From: Lindgomyces ingoldianus
Taxonomy: Eukaryota; Ascomycota; Dothideomycetes; Pleosporales; Lindgomycetaceae
Assembly (NCBI RefSeq): GCF_010093535.1
Contig: NW_022985169.1
Span: 1,434,144 to 1,498,143, forward strand
DNA: 64,000 nucleotides
Reading direction: 5' to 3'
The position numbers and the translations under genes were made by a program. Shown here piece by piece: positions 1 to 11,980 of the stretch. The notes beneath the pieces were generated by a model that searched no databases, had not been told where the DNA came from, and saw only the letters and a program-made list of their open reading frames with translations. Every line of letters begins with the position of its first letter. Positions within the stretch are counted from its first letter, which is position 1.

Positions 1-512
1 TTTAAGTTTTTTTATAAATAGTATAAGTAACACTACTAGTAAAAAGCTAGCTTAAATAAACTTTTTTTTAGGTTCTTGTTAAAGTATTTTTAAAGCACTT
101 TTAATTTATTTAGTAACATTTTATATAGTAGCCTATAACTAGGTTGTTTACTAGGCTTAAAGGTTATTTAGTAATTATATAAATGTTATATTAAAAGCTT
201 ATTAGACTTATTTTAAAAAAAGATATATAATAAGTTATAGTAGTTTTAAAGGACTATTATTTTTAAGTTAATGTGTTTTTAGGGAGCTAAAGCTTAGTCT
301 ATATTAGAAATTATAACTGCATAGATTTTATAATCTAGTTATTAAGCTAGAGTTATAAATAGAGTAGGTTTTATGTAGTAGATGTCTATTTACTATTTAA
401 GTCTTAGTTTATGTCTAAATTAAGTAAGTAAAATTTTTTTAAAAGCTTTTTTTTTTTTAAGTTTAAGTAGTTATTAAATTATTTTATATAGCTTATTTTA
501 GTAAAAGGCCTA
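1..512 (-). mobile_element. Ty3/gypsy family A, outer copy, left part (RIP-degraded)
   Basis: This stretch aligns by eye with about 3605-4110 of the inner family A element. It is the 3' pol side of a second copy of the same family, in minus orientation. It ends at the 5-bp target duplication GCCTA (508-512), where the inner copy inserted, and resumes at 6178. No reading frame survives; C-to-T and G-to-A changes have produced many stops. The 3' LTR of this outer copy must lie left of the window. Confidence 0.75.
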
Positions 513-830
513 TGTCACGATTATGCACAAGTAAGGTTATAGAGCTTCACAGAGGTCTAGTTTAATTACTACGTGAGGTATTATAGTAGGTACAAGACGT
601 TGTGTGAGGAACAGGAAGGTTTAGAAGAAAATTAGTAATTAAATACTTAGCTTAAAAGTCTAAGCACTTTAGGTATAAATTAAGCCTGTTTTAGGTTTAG
701 TTAGTGTTAAAGTAGTTTATACTTAAGTTTATGTCTATGTTATGTTATGTTTATGTTAGACGTGCACTAATAATACTCTAGTACATGTCTAATATAGTTA
801 TGTCTAGGATCTAGAGAGGATACTGTAACA
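513..830 (-). repeat. Family A LTR (3' LTR of inner copy)
   Basis: 318 bp, starting TGTCACG and ending TGTAACA. The partner at 5860-6177 has the same length, and the two differ mainly by C/T and G/A transitions. The adjacent G-rich tract marks this as the 3' LTR of a minus-oriented element. Confidence 0.88.
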
Positions 831-3800
831 GTACCCCCCCTCTTATTAGGAAGAGAATTCTTTACATTAGTAGTTTTAGCATTAAGTTGTCTTTATTAGG
901 GTACAGGTTTAGTTTAGATAGGTATTAGGTGTAGAATTAAGTTACTATAGAGTTTTTTTATAAGGCTTCTACAGGTTCTTATAACAGTTTATTATATCTA
1001 GTCTATTTTATAAGGTATTTATAGATATGTTTTTTCTTATTAAACTAGATCTATTTAATGTCTTCTATAACATATTCTAGTTTGTTGTTTATAATAATAA
1101 GTTTAGGTAGTAAGTTTAGCTATCTAGGTAGATAGTTAGATTTAGAGGCTACTTAGCGCAGCAATAATACGTGGAACACAGGGTGTATCTTTATGCTGTT
1201 AGGTAGGATTAATTAGTAAGCATGTAATAAGACTATATAGGCTACTGTAAAGGGGCTAAGGTTTTTCTAATTAAGTTTCTTTAATTATTAGTTTATTTAG
1301 ATATTTCTAGTGTCTAGCTAGACCTTCTTGCTAGCTGCATACATAAGGGTGGGGGTTTAAAATTAGTTTACGTACTCTTATTAAAAAGCTTAAGCCTATG
1401 TAAGCTCTTTATAAATGTATTTAAATATATTTTAAATTTTATTAATAAGTCTATTTATATCTATTACTTATATAAATTAATAAGTTAGTTAAGGGGTATT
1501 TATAAGTAGTTTAAATTCTATTTAGGGGTAGTATTTATAGTTTACTAAGAACAGAAATACTTATATTAATTTAAATATTATGTTATTAGCTTTAAACTAT
1601 GCTATAGCTAACTATTTTACCTAGTTATCTTACTAGTAGTTTATGTACACTTATAGGACTTATTTTATTACAGTGTTTGCGTTTTTAGTCTAGCTGTTAG
1701 TCTTTAGGTAAAAAGCTATAGATAGATAGAAGACAATTTAGAGCTATTTACAGAGTTTGTTCTAGAAGGCTAAGACAAACTGTGTACCTCTGTCTAATAT
1801 AATTATGTTAGGCAGGCTATAGTAAACTTATACATATTAGTAGAATAACTAGGCTATATTAGGGGCAGTTATAGAGGAATATAGTATTAAGTGTTAATAC
1901 TTAGTTAAGTAATTAACAACTACTATAATATTTATGTACCCTTTAAATAAGGGTAGGTCTATAATAAAATTAATTAATATATTTTTTTAAGCTTATTTAA
2001 AGATTAGGAGTAGTTTAAGTAAGCTATTATACTTTTTTTAAAAGGCCTTTACTTTACAGCAAGTATAGCAACATAATACATATTAGCATACAGTATAGAA
2101 CATGCAGGGCTAGTAGTACTCTCTCTGTAGTAGGTTAAGAGTCTTTCCTCTGCCTAGGTGTCCTCTAACAGGCAAGTTATATATAATTTAGAGTAGTTTA
2201 ATTCTTAGTTTATTAGAATTAAAGATTATAAGTTAGTTATAGTAATATAGCCTACTATTTTAGTTTTTATAGTTAGCTAGTGTTACCTTCTTTAACTAAC
2301 TAGCGCTGTTTTAAAGTAAGTCTAAAGTTTCTTAGATAAATTTATTATTTAGATACTTATTAGTAATAATTTAATTAATTATCTAATTTATTTTATTTAA
2401 GTTAAGGTCTAAAAATAGCTTAGGTTAAAGTAGAGTTTAGTGTTAAGCCTTTTACACTTTTTTTTAAGTAAGGATGTCTTAGGATTACCTTATAAAGGCA
2501 TTTAGTTTCCCTTTATTTTAACTAGGATAATAAGTAATCTTAAAATTAAAATAAGATAAGTATTTAGACTAATAGGCTTATTAGTAGCTAAGTTGTTTTA
2601 TAGTTGTAAAGTACTATAAGTTCTTATAGTTAAATAGGACCTGTATTAGATGCGCTACACCTTCTAGTTTAGGTTGCTATTGTTTAAAGTAGTATACTAT
2701 AGTAAGTAATTCCTTGTTATAGATTTTATAATTACTTTTTACAGAACTTATTCTTTTTAAGAAGTATGTAATAGGCTTAATAGTCCTATCTAGCTTAGTC
2801 TAAAAAAGAACTTCTGCTACTACATAGTTTAAGGCATTAGCTTTTACAAGTATTAGTAGTTTAAAGTTAAAGTAGTAGAGTATTAAAGCTTTAGTAAAGG
2901 CTTTTTTTAGCTAGTTAAAAAACTATTAGTAATTTAAGTTAAAGTTAAATTAAACTTTTTTTTTAGTAAGTATAATTATAAGGCTTACTAGCTGTAAAAA
3001 GTTATTAATAAATTATTAGTAAAAGTTAGTAAATCTTATAAAGGCTTAAATATCCTTTATGTCCTTTAGGTATTACTAATCTAGCATAGTTTAAACCTTA
3101 ATAAGGTCTATTTAGATGCTATTTATAAAGATTACATATCTTAAATATATAACTTTTAATTAGTAGAACTTGCATTTGTTTATGTTAAGTTATAGACCTG
3201 CTTCTTCTATAGCCTTTAGCACTAGGCGTACATGCTGTTTATGCTTTAAAAGGCTATTACTATAGATTAAAATATTATTAATATACGCAGTGCAGAACAC
3301 ATCTAAGTAGGGTTAGAGTAAGTTATTTACAAAATATTAAAAAGTACTAAGCGTGTTAGCTAAGCTAAAGAGCATTACTAGGTACTTAAATAGTTTATAT
3401 TAGGTCTAAAACGCTGTTAGCTACTTATTACCCTTTACTATTCTTAGCTTATTAAAGGCAGTAATAATATCTAACTTTATAAAATACTTTACTTTACTTA
3501 GTTAGCTTAGGGTTTTTTATAAAAAAGAAATTAAGTATTAGTTTTTAATAGTAATAGTGTTTAGTCTTTAGTAGTTAACACAGAATTAAAGCCTACCCTT
3601 AGGTTTCTTTATAAATAGTATAAGTAACACTACTAGTAAGAAGCTAGCTTAAATAAACTCTTTTTTTAGGTTTTTATTAAAGTATTTTTAAAGCACTTTT
3701 AATTTGTTTAGTAACATTCTATATAGTAGCCTATAACTAGGTTGTTTACTAGGCTTAAGAGTTATCTAGTAATTATACAGACATTATATTAAAAGCTTAT

Positions 3801-5859
3801 TAAACTTGTCTTAAAAAAAGACATGTAATAGGTTATAGTAGTCTTAAAGAACTATTATTCTTAAGTTAGTGTGTTTTTAGAGAGCTAAAGCTTAGTCTAT
3901 ATTAGAAATTATAACTATGTAGATTTTATAATCTAGTTGTTAAGCTAGGGTCACAAATAAAGCAGGTTCTATGTAGCAGATGTCTATCTGCTGTTTAAGT
4001 CCTAGTTTATGTTTAAATTAGGTAAGTAAAAGTTTCTTAAAAGCTTTCTTTTTTTTAAGTTTAAGTAGTTGTTAAATTATTTTATATAGCCTATTTTAGT
4101 AAAAGGCCTAGCTTGTTAGCCTTACTTAGGTAGTTCTTCTCTAAGTTATTAAAAAGTAAGTCTAAAAACTTTCTATATTAAGTGCTATTTAAGTGTTATT
4201 TAGGTGTAAGCATAAGCATATGTCTTAGCATTAAAAAAAGTTAAAGTTTAGAACTTACTCTTAGTAATTAAAGGCAACTTTATGCTAATACAGCTATAGT
4301 TGTTTTAAGATTAGGTTATAACATTTTATATTTATTACATAGAGTTTAATCTACTTCTTATAGTGTTAGTAGGTAATTATAATAGTTATAGTATAAAAGA
4401 TAGAACCTTTTTTAAGTTGTTTTTTATTAAATCTAGTTAGGTAAATTATTTAGGTAAGTAGTGTTAATTAAAGATTTAGTTTACACACTAGTTCTCTATT
4501 AATATAACCTATGCTATTTACTCTTAAGTTAATAAAAGCTTATATTAAAGCTAATATAGTTCTTTATTATAAATATATAAGAATATTAACTTAGTACTTC
4601 TAGTTATTAGTAGGGGACTTAGCCTATAAGTTAGCAGAGATCTAGTGTTAAATTAGTCCTAAGAGGCAACTTAGCCCTAGGACAAGCCTTTTTACAGGCT
4701 CCTACTGCTATAGCTGCAGCTATGTTAAGAGTAGCAAAGGGGATTAAGGCTTAAATATAAGTTAAAGCCTTTATAAAAATAAGATTAAAATAGTAAGAAT
4801 CTTTAATAAGTACTAGCAGCGCTACTTGCGTAGACTTAAAAAAGGGGAATAAAGCAGTTTTAGAAGATATAACTATGCTTACTGCACTTAAAATATTAAC
4901 TTTTTTTTTTATAATCTTTACGCTTTCTAGAACTAACTAAAGCATAATTTAAATTAATTTCTATTATGTTAGAGTCCTTATTTACAACTGCGCTAGTTTA
5001 GGGGTGTATTAGGGCTTGTACAAGGAGGAACCTTATGTTATTATTGTAGGTAGTAATTAGGTTTGCATACATGTTAAGGTTGTTTAGAAGGGGTTCTCCT
5101 ACTATAGCGCGTTGTAGTTTAGTTAAGAGGGAGTTATATAAGGCTATAATTAGACTTATCTTATTTAGGCCTATATTAAATGCAAGTTAGTAAAACTTAG
5201 TAAAGTGTAAAGTAAAGCTTTTTTTTTTTTATTATAAAGTGTTTAAGTAACTTAGGGCTATTAACTTTTTATTTAGGTCTCTATAAGTTACTTACAAGAA
5301 CACTATAAATTAATCTAGGTTAATAATATCTTTATTTATTAGTAAGTTAATTAAGGCTGTTACATTATAGTTAAGTTAAGAGTAGGCATATAGTAACTAG
5401 AAGTGTTTAAAGGGGAATTAGTCTATGTTTCCTTTAAGTTTATATTAGAGCTTATGTAGAAAAAAAAGTAGGTCTTTCTGTTTTCTATTAAACAGTAGGG
5501 GATTAGGAAGTTAGTTAAATTTTATTACTAAGTTAAAAAGGTTATAAGTTATAGGCAGTGTTAGGCAAAAAAGAGTTAAGCTATCTCTAGACTTCTAAGT
5601 AAGCTTTAAGGCTAGTAAGTTCTTAGTTCCTACTACTATAATAAAAGTTAAGGTAGAAATAAACTACTTAATAACATAAAGCTGTTTTTTAAAGTCCTTT
5701 TAAAAAGCTTTAAAGCTTATAACATAGTAGCTTTCTTATAAAGTAAGCGCTTTTTAAAAGGCTTTTTAGCTTACTTTAATAGCTTAAAGTTATGCAAGTA
5801 CTAAGCTTATTAGATTAAATTTAAAGGCTATTCTTAGCTAGAGTTTTAACACAACATAA

Positions 5860-6177
5860 TGTTATAATTATGCATAAGTAAGGTTATAGAGCTTTACAGA
5901 GGTCTAGTTTAATTACTACGTAAAGTATTATAGTAAGTATAAGACATTATGTAAAAAATAAAAAGGTTTAGAAGAAAATTAGTAATTAAATACTTAGCTT
6001 AGAAGTCTAAGCACTTTAGGTATAAATTAAGCCTGTTCTAGGTTTAGTTAGTGTTAAGGCAGTTTGTGCTTAAGTTTATGTCTGTGTTGTGTCATATTTA
6101 TGTCAGACATGCACTAATAATACTCTAGTACATGTCTAATACAGTTATGTCTAGGATCTAGGGAGGATACTGTGACA
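5860..6177 (-). repeat. Family A LTR (5' LTR of inner copy)
   Basis: 318 bp, starting TGTTATAA and ending TGTGACA, followed directly by the target duplication GCCTA. No clear tRNA-complementary primer site beginning TGG is visible next to it on the minus strand; RIP may have erased it. Confidence 0.88.
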
Positions 6178-8249
6178 GCCTAGCTTATTAGCCTTACTTA
6201 GGTAGTTCTTTTTTAAGTTATTAAAAAGTAAGTCTAAAGACCTTCTATATTAAGTGCTACTTAAGTGTTGTTTAAGTGTAAGCGTAAGTATACATTTTAG
6301 CATTAAAAAGAGTTAAAGTTTAAAACTTACTTTTAGTAATTAAAAGCAACTTTATGCTAATATAGCTATAGTTATTTTAGAATTAGGTTATAACATCTTA
6401 TGTTTATTACATAGAGCTTAATCTACTCTTTATAGTGTTAGTAGGTAATTATAATAGTTATAGTATAAAAAATAAAACTTTTTTTAAGTTGTTTTTTATT
6501 AAATCTAGTTAGGTAAATTATTTAGGTAAGCAGTATTAATTAAAGATTTAGTTTATGCGCTAGTTCTTTATTAATGTAACCTATACTATTTACTCCTAAG
6601 TTAATAAAAGCTTATATTAAGGCTAATATAGTTTTTTATTATAAATATATAAGAATATTAACTTAGTACTTTTAGTTATTAGTAGAGAACTTAGCCTATA
6701 AGTTAGCAAAAATCTAGTGTTAAATTAGTCCTAAGAGGTAACTTAGCTTTAAAATAAGCTTTTTTACAGGCTCTTACTGCTATAGCTGTAGCTATGTTAA
6801 GAGTAGTAAAAAAAATTAAAGCTTAAATATAAGTTAAAGCTCTTATAAAAATAAAATTAAAATAGTAAAAATTTTTAATAAGTGCTAGCAGCGCTACTTA
6901 TGTAGACTTAAAAAAAAAGAAATAAAGCAGTTTTAAAAGATATAACTATACTTACTACACTTAAAGTATTAACTTTTTTTTTTATAATTTTTATGCTTTT
7001 TAAAACTAACTAGAGCATAATTTAAATTAATTTTTATTATATTAGGGTCTTTATTTGCAACTGCGCTAGTTTAGAGGTGTATTAAGGCTTGTACAGGGAG
7101 GAACCTTATGTTATTATTATAGGTAGTAATTAGGTTTACATACATATTAAGGTTGTTTAGAAGGGGTTCTCCTACTATAGCGCGTTACAGTTTAGTTAAG
7201 AGGGAGTTATATAAGGCTATAATTAGACCTATCTTATTTAAGCTTATATTAAATATAAGTTAGTAAAACTTAGTAAAGTGTAAAGTAAAGCTTTTCTTTT
7301 TTTATTATAAAGTGTTTAGGTAACTTAAGGCTATTAACTTTTTATTTAGGTCTTTATAAGTTACTTATAAAAATGCTATAAATTAATCTAAGTTAATAAT
7401 ATTTTTATTTATTAGTAAGTTAATTAAGGCTGTTACATTATAGTTAAGTTAAAAGTAGGCATATAGTAACTAAAAGTGTTTAGAAAAAAATTAGTCTAGG
7501 TTTCTTTTAAGTTTATATTAAAGCTTATGTAAAAAGAAAGGTAAGTCTTTTTATTTTCTATTAAATAGTAGAGGATTAGAGAGTTAGTTAGATTTTATTA
7601 CTAAGTTAAAAAGGTTATAAGTTATAAGTAGTATTAGGCAGAAAAAAGTTAAGCTATCTCTAGACTTTTAAGTAAGCTTTAAGGCTAGTAAGTTCTTAGT
7701 TCTTACTACTATAATAAAAGTTAAGGTAGAAATAGACTACTTAATAATATAAAGCTATTTTTTAAAGTTCTTTTAAAAAGCTTTAAAGCTTATAACATAG
7801 TAGCTTTTTTATAAAGTAAGCACTTTTTAAAAGGCTTTTTAGCTTACTTTAATAGCTTAGAGTTATGCAAGTACTAAGCTTATTAAATTAGATTTAGAGG
7901 CTATTCTTAGCTAAAGTTTTAACATAATATAATGTTATAATTATGCATAAGTAAGGTTATAGAGCTTTACAGAGGTCTAGTTTAATTACTATGTAAGGTA
8001 TTATAGTAGGTACAAGACATTATATAAGAAATAAAAAAGTTTAAAAAAAATTAGTAATTAAATACTTAGCTTAGAAGTCTAAGCGCTTTAGGTATAAATT
8101 AAGCCTATTCTAGGTTTAGTTAGTGTTAAGGCAGTTTGTACTTAAGTTTATGTCTATGTTATGTTATGTTTATGTTAGACGTGCACTAATAATACTCTAG
8201 TACGCGTCTAATACAGTTATGTCTGGGATCCGGGGAGGATACCGTGACA
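6178..8249 (-). mobile_element. Ty3/gypsy family A, outer copy, right part with 5' LTR
   Basis: Continuation of the outer copy interrupted at 512. It matches the inner copy from about 4107 to 5859 and ends in its own LTR at 7933-8249 (TGTTATAA to CGTGACA). It is more heavily RIP-mutated than the inner copy through most of its body, although the last 40 bp of the LTR keep CpG sites. It inserted into a palindromic X element, whose end resumes at 8250. Confidence 0.8.
7933..8249 (-). repeat. Family A LTR (5' LTR of outer copy)
   Basis: 317 bp, co-linear with the LTRs at 513-830 and 5860-6177. The following five bases, GTTGT, are the likely target duplication; its partner lies outside the window. 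Confidence 0.8.
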
Positions 8250-8346
8250 GTTGTAGGGAATGCATTAGTGTAGGAAGGGTAGTTTAGTAGGGTCTTAGCA
8301 AAAGTAAGCAACTTAGGTGTGTAAGCAACTCGCCTGTGAAGTACGT
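8250..8346. mobile_element. Right-end fragment of TIR element X
   Basis: These 97 bases match the right terminus of the complete X copies at 45404-46503 and 58572-59671 and end in GTGAAGTACGT followed by TA. The rest of this copy is displaced beyond the left window edge by the family A insertion. It in turn was inserted in the 3' end of a family B gypsy element. Confidence 0.75.
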
Positions 8347-8348
8347 TA

Positions 8349-8674
8349 TAGATAAAGACTATTAGCTTATAGAAAGGGGGGTAGAGTAATAATTTTATAA
8401 ATTATTTTATCTTAGGTTGCTTAGATCCTATCTAAAGGGTTTCTATATTAGCTCTAACTATAACTTAACCTAGTCTCCTATAGTTACCTCTATTTCTTTA
8501 TATATTTAGTTGCACCTTGCTTTTATAGCTAGCTTAGTAGTTTTCTAATATTCTTTTATACAAGGCCTATAGGTGTTAATGGCATTCCTAGGTTCAGAGT
8601 CCCCACGCACTCCCATATGCCTCTAAGTAGACTCCCACCGCATTCAGACCTATTGTCTTGCCTGTGCTGTTACA
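8349..8674 (+). mobile_element. 3' end of a family B gypsy element (polypurine tract plus LTR)
   Basis: Matches the end of the complete family B element at 29030-29359: a few internal bases (GACTATTAG), a G-rich polypurine tract at 8371-8384, then an LTR from about 8385 ending GCTGTTACA at 8674. The first half of this LTR is heavily RIP-mutated, while the last 110 bp keep more of the original bases. The rest of the element is not in the window. Confidence 0.75.
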
Positions 8675-9390
8675 CTTATAGTCTAATTGTAGATCGTAAC
8701 AAGTAGGCTAATACTGTCTAAATAAGGGCTTCTTAAGTAAAACATTAAACTTTTAGTAAATTAAATTAAAATTAAAATTATCTTAAACACCTTAATTAAC
8801 TTTTATTATTATAAGTAAGTTATGCTTTTTAGGCGCTTTTTTAAAAAAAAAATTCTAAGCTTTAAAGTTCTTTTTAAAAAAAGTTTATTTAAGTATAACT
8901 TTAAAAAATTACTAAGCGTCTATCTAAGCTTATATATACATGTTAACATAAGCTTAAGCTTTTGTCCCTTTATATAGTAGGTTAATATTATGCAGTAAGT
9001 GTGCTCTGGTAATGTGTTAACTAACTGCTTAGTAGTAACAGCATAAGGCGTCTTAACATTTAAAAAAAGAGAAAGAAGGTTATTAGAACAACAGATGACA
9101 GTAATGTTAATAAAAGAGATATATTTAGTAGCTACTAAGATAGACGTAGGGGTAAACATAGATATAGAGTGTAGCTAAAAGAATTATTGCTTATTTTAGT
9201 AATAAATAACACGTAAATTATTTTAAAGATTAATACATAGTAGCAGTACATAATATAGTTGCTACTATAAAGTTTTACAAAGTTTAGAGGACAGAAATAT
9301 AGATAAATTAATAATAAAAAGTTCTTTAATATATAAAGTAAGTAGTAAAGTTATAGTATTTAAGAAGTAATTATAAAAGTCTTTTAAATA
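8675..9390. other. AT-rich intergenic DNA, no gene seen
   Basis: Low-complexity, RIP-like AT-rich DNA. The longest open frame here (8920-9159, minus strand) has no recognisable domain and the base composition of degraded repeat. It forms the border between the repeat block and the gene island. Confidence 0.6.
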
Positions 9391-9836
9391 GCTAGGGAGA
9401 GAAAGCCTTTCTTACACCCTTATTAGCTAGAGAGATGGGGCTTGCGCCACTAAGGCTACCAGCAGGGGCTTGCCCCTGTCGAGGCTCTCTCCCCATCCCG
9501 TCTGAGCTTGCTGAGATAAGTGCTTCTGGATGTCGGTTTTTACCTGTTGAAAAACAAAAGAGGCGTCGCACCGTTGCTGTCCTCAATTACGGCGCAACCG
9601 ATGGCTGCTTGTCAAACCTTCTCAGACCGTATGCACCCTCACTTGTAGCGACCTCGGTAGCTTTCGTCAGTTTATGTAATCCATAATTACAAAAGCTGTA
9701 ATGGCCCTTGCCTCTCGTACCAACCTCAGGACGCGGTAAAGTGTCTCCTAATCTTCGCACGCCCTCGATCGCATCTGAATTATGAATTACATTATATGGA
9801 CTTGCATCGCGTAAGGCTCAAGCGACTGCTTGCTAA
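9391..9836. other. Normal-GC 3' flank of the first LysM gene
   Basis: Composition switches abruptly here from AT-rich repeat to about balanced sequence. It contains a short perfect hairpin, CAGGGGC-TT-GCCCCTG, near 9462-9477. Two overlapping frames on opposite strands (about 9392-9686) show no domain or codon pattern, and I regard them as non-coding. Confidence 0.5.
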
Positions 9837-11286
9837 CTACACAATAGCAATACAGACGTAGTAATCAAGCCAGAGAGATCCGCAGCTTGAACCGACCCCA
9901 GGGTTCCATTTGTAAAAGTTAGCCAGGGAAATATTGGCATTCTTTGCAATGACTGCACACTCATCGCCGGACACAACCTTGTGGAAGGTCTTGCAGCTAG
10001 TCGTCATTCCGGATTGATAGGGAGTTGGCGTGGCAACTCCATTTCCTTTCGTCGTTGTTGAAGTTTTTAACGTTGTCGTCGGCGTGGGCCCAACACCAAT
10101 GATACTGACACAGACATAGTAATCGAGCCATAAGGAAGCGCAGTTGGATCCGACCGTGGGATTCCAGGTGTAGAACTGCGACAAGCTGATGCCATATTTC
10201 GAAGCAATCGCGGCGCAACCATCTCCGCTAACAACCTTGTGGAAGGCATCGCAGTTATTTACAATTCCATTTTGAACTGGTGTAGGAGTGGCGATACCAT
10301 TCGTTGGAGTTGTAACCGTCGATGTTTTGATCGTCGTGCTCTTGACCGTGGATGAAGGACCGACACCAATGATGGACACACAGACGTACGTATCGAGCCA
10401 CAACGAAGCGCAACTAGTCCCTACAGCAGGGTTCCACGAGTAGAATTGCGACAAGCTGATGCCATACTTCTGGGCAATTGCAGCGCAACCGTCTCCATCG
10501 ACGACTTTGTGGAAAGCATCACAGTTACCCACCATCCCTGATTGAATGGGGGTTGGCGTGACAATGCCATTGGTAGGCGTCGGAGTGGCGCCCTTGCTGG
10601 AGGTTGTGATAGGGCTGAAGCCAGGAACACCGGTGCACAGCTACAGGGTATATATTAAGAGAGGTATCGAACAGATGTTGGACCAAAACTTACATAGGTA
10701 TCTATCCACAATAACTGGCATTGGTCGCCAATTCCTGGGTTCCAAGACACGAGATCCTTCAACGTCAACCCAGGATACTTGCTTATATATATGCCACATG
10801 TATCTCCATCCTTGACGAGATCCCAACGGTTACAGTTCTGCACCTGCCCAGGTTGAGTGGGTCCAGGAGGCCCTCCAGTGGACGTCGGTGTAGCCTTGGA
10901 AGTTGTCGAGAGCACTACTGTGCTTGATTGGGGTGGAGGCTCGCCAAATGCTTCTACGCAATAAGACTTGCCCGATACAAAATTGCTGCACTCGGCCGTG
11001 ATGGAAGGGTTCTGTAGATATTGGTCAGCCCAAGGGACTACAAAGTTTATACTGGAAGCCCAAGACATACCCATCTTCGGAAGTCATCCAAAGAAATTAC
11101 CCAGAGAGCCGGCATTTGACTGCATGGAATGGATCCATCATTATCATACCACCAAGTGCAGTACGGCGTCGTATTGGGATCGAATGGTAGCGCGGGCTTC
11201 TCGTCTCGTCTGGAGAATGGTTTCTCAGCCCATGAGGTAAAGATGTGCAGCGAAAACGCTGCGAGTAAAATTGGACGACCGATCAT
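9837..11286 (-). CDS. Secreted protein with five LysM modules (3 exons)
   Basis: Exons 11286-11071, 11011-10694 and 10640-9837 give 445 residues. Introns 11070-11012 (GTATGT...CTACAG) and 10693-10641 (GTAAGT...CTGTAG) keep the frame exactly. A signal peptide covers residues 1-20 (ending FTSWA), followed by an RR site at 26-27 that could be kexin-processed. LysM-like modules lie at about 41-93 (degenerate), 131-182, 217-268, 307-358 and 393-445. Each ends in the fungal pattern W-N-P-x-[VI]-x...C...[LW]-x...Y-x-C, with paired Cys suited to disulphides. Modules are joined by Thr/Pro/Ser linkers. Modules 3-5, with their TPTP linkers, are tandem copies 86-90 residues apart. LysM modules bind chitin oligomers; in fungi such proteins shield hyphae, hide chitin fragments or bind self wall. 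Proximity to the chitinase supports a chitin-related role. The exact role is not shown. Confidence 0.9.
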
Positions 11287-11980
11287 CTTGCCGAAGTGCG
11301 TGTCGTTTCCTAGTACCCGTCCCCGCTATTTGAATACCTTTCTTTAAACCTTCCTAGTTTTCAATCCCGAGTTTACCGCATCATATTTTCCTGTACGAGA
11401 AGCAATATTGGAAGGATTTCCAAATTTCCACAGCTCTAGGACAGACCATTTCACGTGGGAGACTGAAATTGTGCCTTGCAGTAGGCCCTGCATGTTACTC
11501 TAGACTTTCTTCCCGGTCATCAGTCGGTCAGTCGAAGAAGCGCTGTTCCTCATGCTATAAAAGCCTTGGCCGCTAAGGCGTCTGGTGTGTATTGGGCCAC
11601 TCCAGCCACCAGACCTGCCGGAAAAAGACATCTAGCCCCTGTCTACAAATTGGCTATGTTGGGGTTGCTTACACTCGAATAGATTTCGGATGACTGCGTG
11701 ATACCGTATTTTTATCCCTGTAAGAGTCTAGTCTGACAACGATCATCTTTTCCACGCTTCGGTTAGGCTCTTGGCTCATAGCCAAGGATTACCGCCAAGA
11801 GCCTCCCCGGGCCTTCGCCTCACGCAGGAACCCGCACCGTCCATCACAGGGCCCTCTCTCGGCCCCATTCATATAACGCTGCTCCTCAAGGCTATATGGA
11901 CTCTTGGCTCTCATCTTCCTACCTACATTCATCCTGTTCTCTTACATCTCCTGCATACAACCACGCTATTCTCGGGCGTA
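11287..11980. promoter_or_regulatory. Divergent intergenic region between LysM gene and unknown gene
   Basis: 694 bp separate two divergent start codons, so both promoters should lie here. A TATA-like box, TATAAAAG, at 11556-11563 points toward the plus-strand gene, about 420 bp before its ATG. No other site is clear. Confidence 0.4.

Larger units (their letters stand above)
513..6177 (-). mobile_element. Complete Ty3/gypsy LTR retrotransposon, family A (inner copy), RIP-inactivated
   Basis: A 5,665-bp element bounded by two 318-bp LTRs (TG...CA ends) and flanked by a perfect 5-bp duplication, GCCTA (508-512 and 6178-6182). Minus orientation is shown by a purine-rich tract next to the left LTR (833-845 read on the minus strand: G-run after AAGA) and by the reverse-transcriptase motif read on the minus strand around 3250-3295, AYINNILIYS. 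That is the gypsy YIDDILIYS box with both Asp changed to Asn, the change expected from RIP (GAT/GAC to AAT/AAC). All frames are broken by TAA/TAG, so the element is dead. It sits inside another copy of its own family. Confidence 0.88.

Noticed and set aside
9392..9686. Overlapping frames on both strands in the flank of the LysM gene
   Set aside because: Mutually antisense, short, with no splice-consistent extension or recognisable domain.
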